Notes under the pieces: generated by a model
Database searches by the model: none
The model's input: the letters and a program-made list of their open reading frames with translations, nothing else
What the model was told of the DNA's origin: nothing
Part shown: positions 63,163 to 64,000 of the stretch, piece after piece
How the letters are laid out: every line of letters starts with the position of its first letter
How positions within the stretch are numbered: the stretch's first letter is position 1
Program-made: the position numbers and the translations under genes
Assembly: GCF_016860545.1 (NCBI RefSeq)
Contig: NZ_BNEB01000003.1
Span: forward strand, 1,922,001-1,986,000
Reading direction: 5' to 3'
DNA: 64,000 nucleotides
Source: Streptomyces asoensis
GTDB lineage: Bacteria > Actinomycetota > Actinomycetes > Streptomycetales > Streptomycetaceae

Positions 63163-64000
63163 GTGACCGTCGTCGGGCCGTTCGGGCTGAGCGTGCGGGA
63201 CCAGGCTCTGGAAGCCGATGTCCAGGCCGGATTGACGGCTGTCGAGGAAGGCCTGCTCGAGGCCACCAAGAGCGCCGTCCCGTTCATCACGGAGGCCGCA
63301 CAGCATCTCGTGCGAGCGGGCGGGAAGCGGTTCCGGCCGCTGCTCGTGGTCCTCGCGTCCCAGTTCGGCGACCCGTACGCGCCGGGCGTCGTGCCCTCGG
63401 CCGTCGTCGTGGAGCTGACCCACCTGGCCACGCTCTACCACGACGACGTGATGGACGAGGCGGCCGTGCGCCGCGGCGTGTCCAGCGCGAACAGCCGCTG
63501 GGGCAACTCCGTCGCCGTCCTCACGGGCGACTTCCTCTTCGCGCGCGCCTCCCACATCCTGGCCGACCTCGGACCCGAGGCGGTGCGGGTGCAGGCCGAG
63601 GCCTTCGAGCGCCTGGTCACCGGCCAGATCCTGGAGACGGCCGGGCCGACGGACGGGCGCGACCCGGTCGACCACTACCTCGACGTCCTCGGCGGCAAGA
63701 CGGGGTCGCTCGTGGCGGTGGCGTGCCGGTTCGGGGCGATGATGTCGGGCGCCGACGAGACGGTCGTCGACGTGCTGACCCAGTACGGGGAGCGCCTCGG
63801 CGTCGCCTTCCAGCTGGCGGACGACGTCCTGGACATCGCCTCCGACTCCCACGAGTCGGGCAAGACCCCGGGGACGGACCTGCGCGAGGGCGTTCCCACC
63901 CTGCCCGTGCTGCGGCTGCGGGAGCGGGCGGCACGGCTGTCGCTGCCCGAGGACATCGCCCTGTGCGAGCTGCTCGACTCCGACCTCAGCGACGACGCCC
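63163..64000 (+). CDS. Polyprenyl diphosphate synthase (3' end missing)
   Basis: At least 279 residues are present, running off the window. It is a trans-type (E) isoprenyl synthase: GGKRFRPLLVVLAS, first Asp-rich motif in LYHDDVMDEAAVRRG, GDFLFARAS, and second in QLADDVLDIASDS. It adds isopentenyl units to a growing chain, and in this context probably makes the menaquinone side chain. The first Asp-rich motif has the DDVMD form common to medium and long-chain synthases. GTG 63163 has AGGAGA seven bases upstream. About 50-60 residues are missing at the C terminus. Confidence 0.92.
   Translation, partial: MTVVGPFGLSVRDQALEADVQAGLTAVEEGLLEATKSAVPFITEAAQHLVRAGGKRFRPLLVVLASQFGDPYAPGVVPSAVVVELTHLATLYHDDVMDEAAVRRGVSSANSRWGNSVAVLTGDFLFARASHILADLGPEAVRVQAEAFERLVTGQILETAGPTDGRDPVDHYLDVLGGKTGSLVAVACRFGAMMSGADETVVDVLTQYGERLGVAFQLADDVLDIASDSHESGKTPGTDLREGVPTLPVLRLRERAARLSLPEDIALCELLDSDLSDDA

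Noticed and set aside
62408..63166. Open + frame of 252 codons across the GC-rich repeats
   Set aside because: Its product is only repeat filler (Pro, Arg, Ala, Gly), without start signal or homology, and other frames are equally open.

Overview
The window is chromosomal DNA of a Streptomyces-type actinomycete. Codon third positions are almost always G or C, GTG starts are frequent, and many genes overlap by GTGA or ATGA. It carries futalosine-pathway menaquinone genes and a complete 14-gene complex I operon, and the gene order recalls the S. coelicolor mqnE-mqnA-mqnC-menG-nuo stretch. I see no insertion sequence, integrase, tRNA, rRNA or CRISPR array. Everything looks like conserved core chromosome with some accessory inserts.

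Layout. (1) 1-4134: end of a flavin prenyltransferase gene, an Lrp/AsnC regulator, mqnE, a GNAT acetyltransferase, a DUF4229 membrane protein and a TetR regulator. (2) 4163-5917: an accessory-looking DUF4157 protein with a C-terminal zinc deaminase-like domain, a candidate toxin or contractile-injection cargo. (3) 6024-11871: a fatty-acid module (MaoC hydratase, high-molecular-weight FabG, divergent FadA2-like thiolase, acyl-CoA synthetase) with operator-like palindromes in the divergent promoter. (4) 12050-14501: a coupled RsbQ-RsbP-STAS operon, a partner-switching stress module. (5) 14554-21198: methyltransferase, cold-shock protein, mqnA, Ser/Thr kinase, prepilin peptidase, mqnC and a degenerate amidohydrolase-like gene. 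(6) 21236-26813: GH18 lipoprotein and a divergent exopolysaccharide operon (small membrane protein, NodB deacetylase-GT2 fusion, acyltransferase). (7) 26846-30999: menG, a PASTA protein, GNAT, a MenJ-like reductase and a secreted NlpC/P60 hydrolase. (8) 31739-47891: nuoA-N behind a Rex-type operator. (9) 48110-50209: recQ, followed by G-rich repeats. (10) 50504-57737: a GntR regulator, a two-cluster ferredoxin, an ABC transporter whose binding protein carries a NosL-like tail, and an AprA/FrdA-type flavoprotein fused to HEAT repeats. (11) 57848-61398: M56 peptidase, fumarylacetoacetase and HAD phosphatase. (12) 61444-64000: a small transglycosylase-like protein behind a c-di-AMP (ydaO) riboswitch, a repeat and G-run rich spacer, and the start of a polyprenyl diphosphate synthase gene.

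Much of the window concerns the quinone and respiration. MqnA, MqnE and MqnC make the menaquinone ring precursor, UbiX-type prenyl-FMN supply and MenG act late, MenJ would saturate the tail, the polyprenyl synthase would make the tail, and Nuo uses the product. mqnB, mqnD and the prenyltransferase are not in the window. The least explained parts are the DUF4157-deaminase gene and the flavoprotein/ferredoxin/SBP-NosL locus. All functional statements rest on reading motifs by eye; no search was run.
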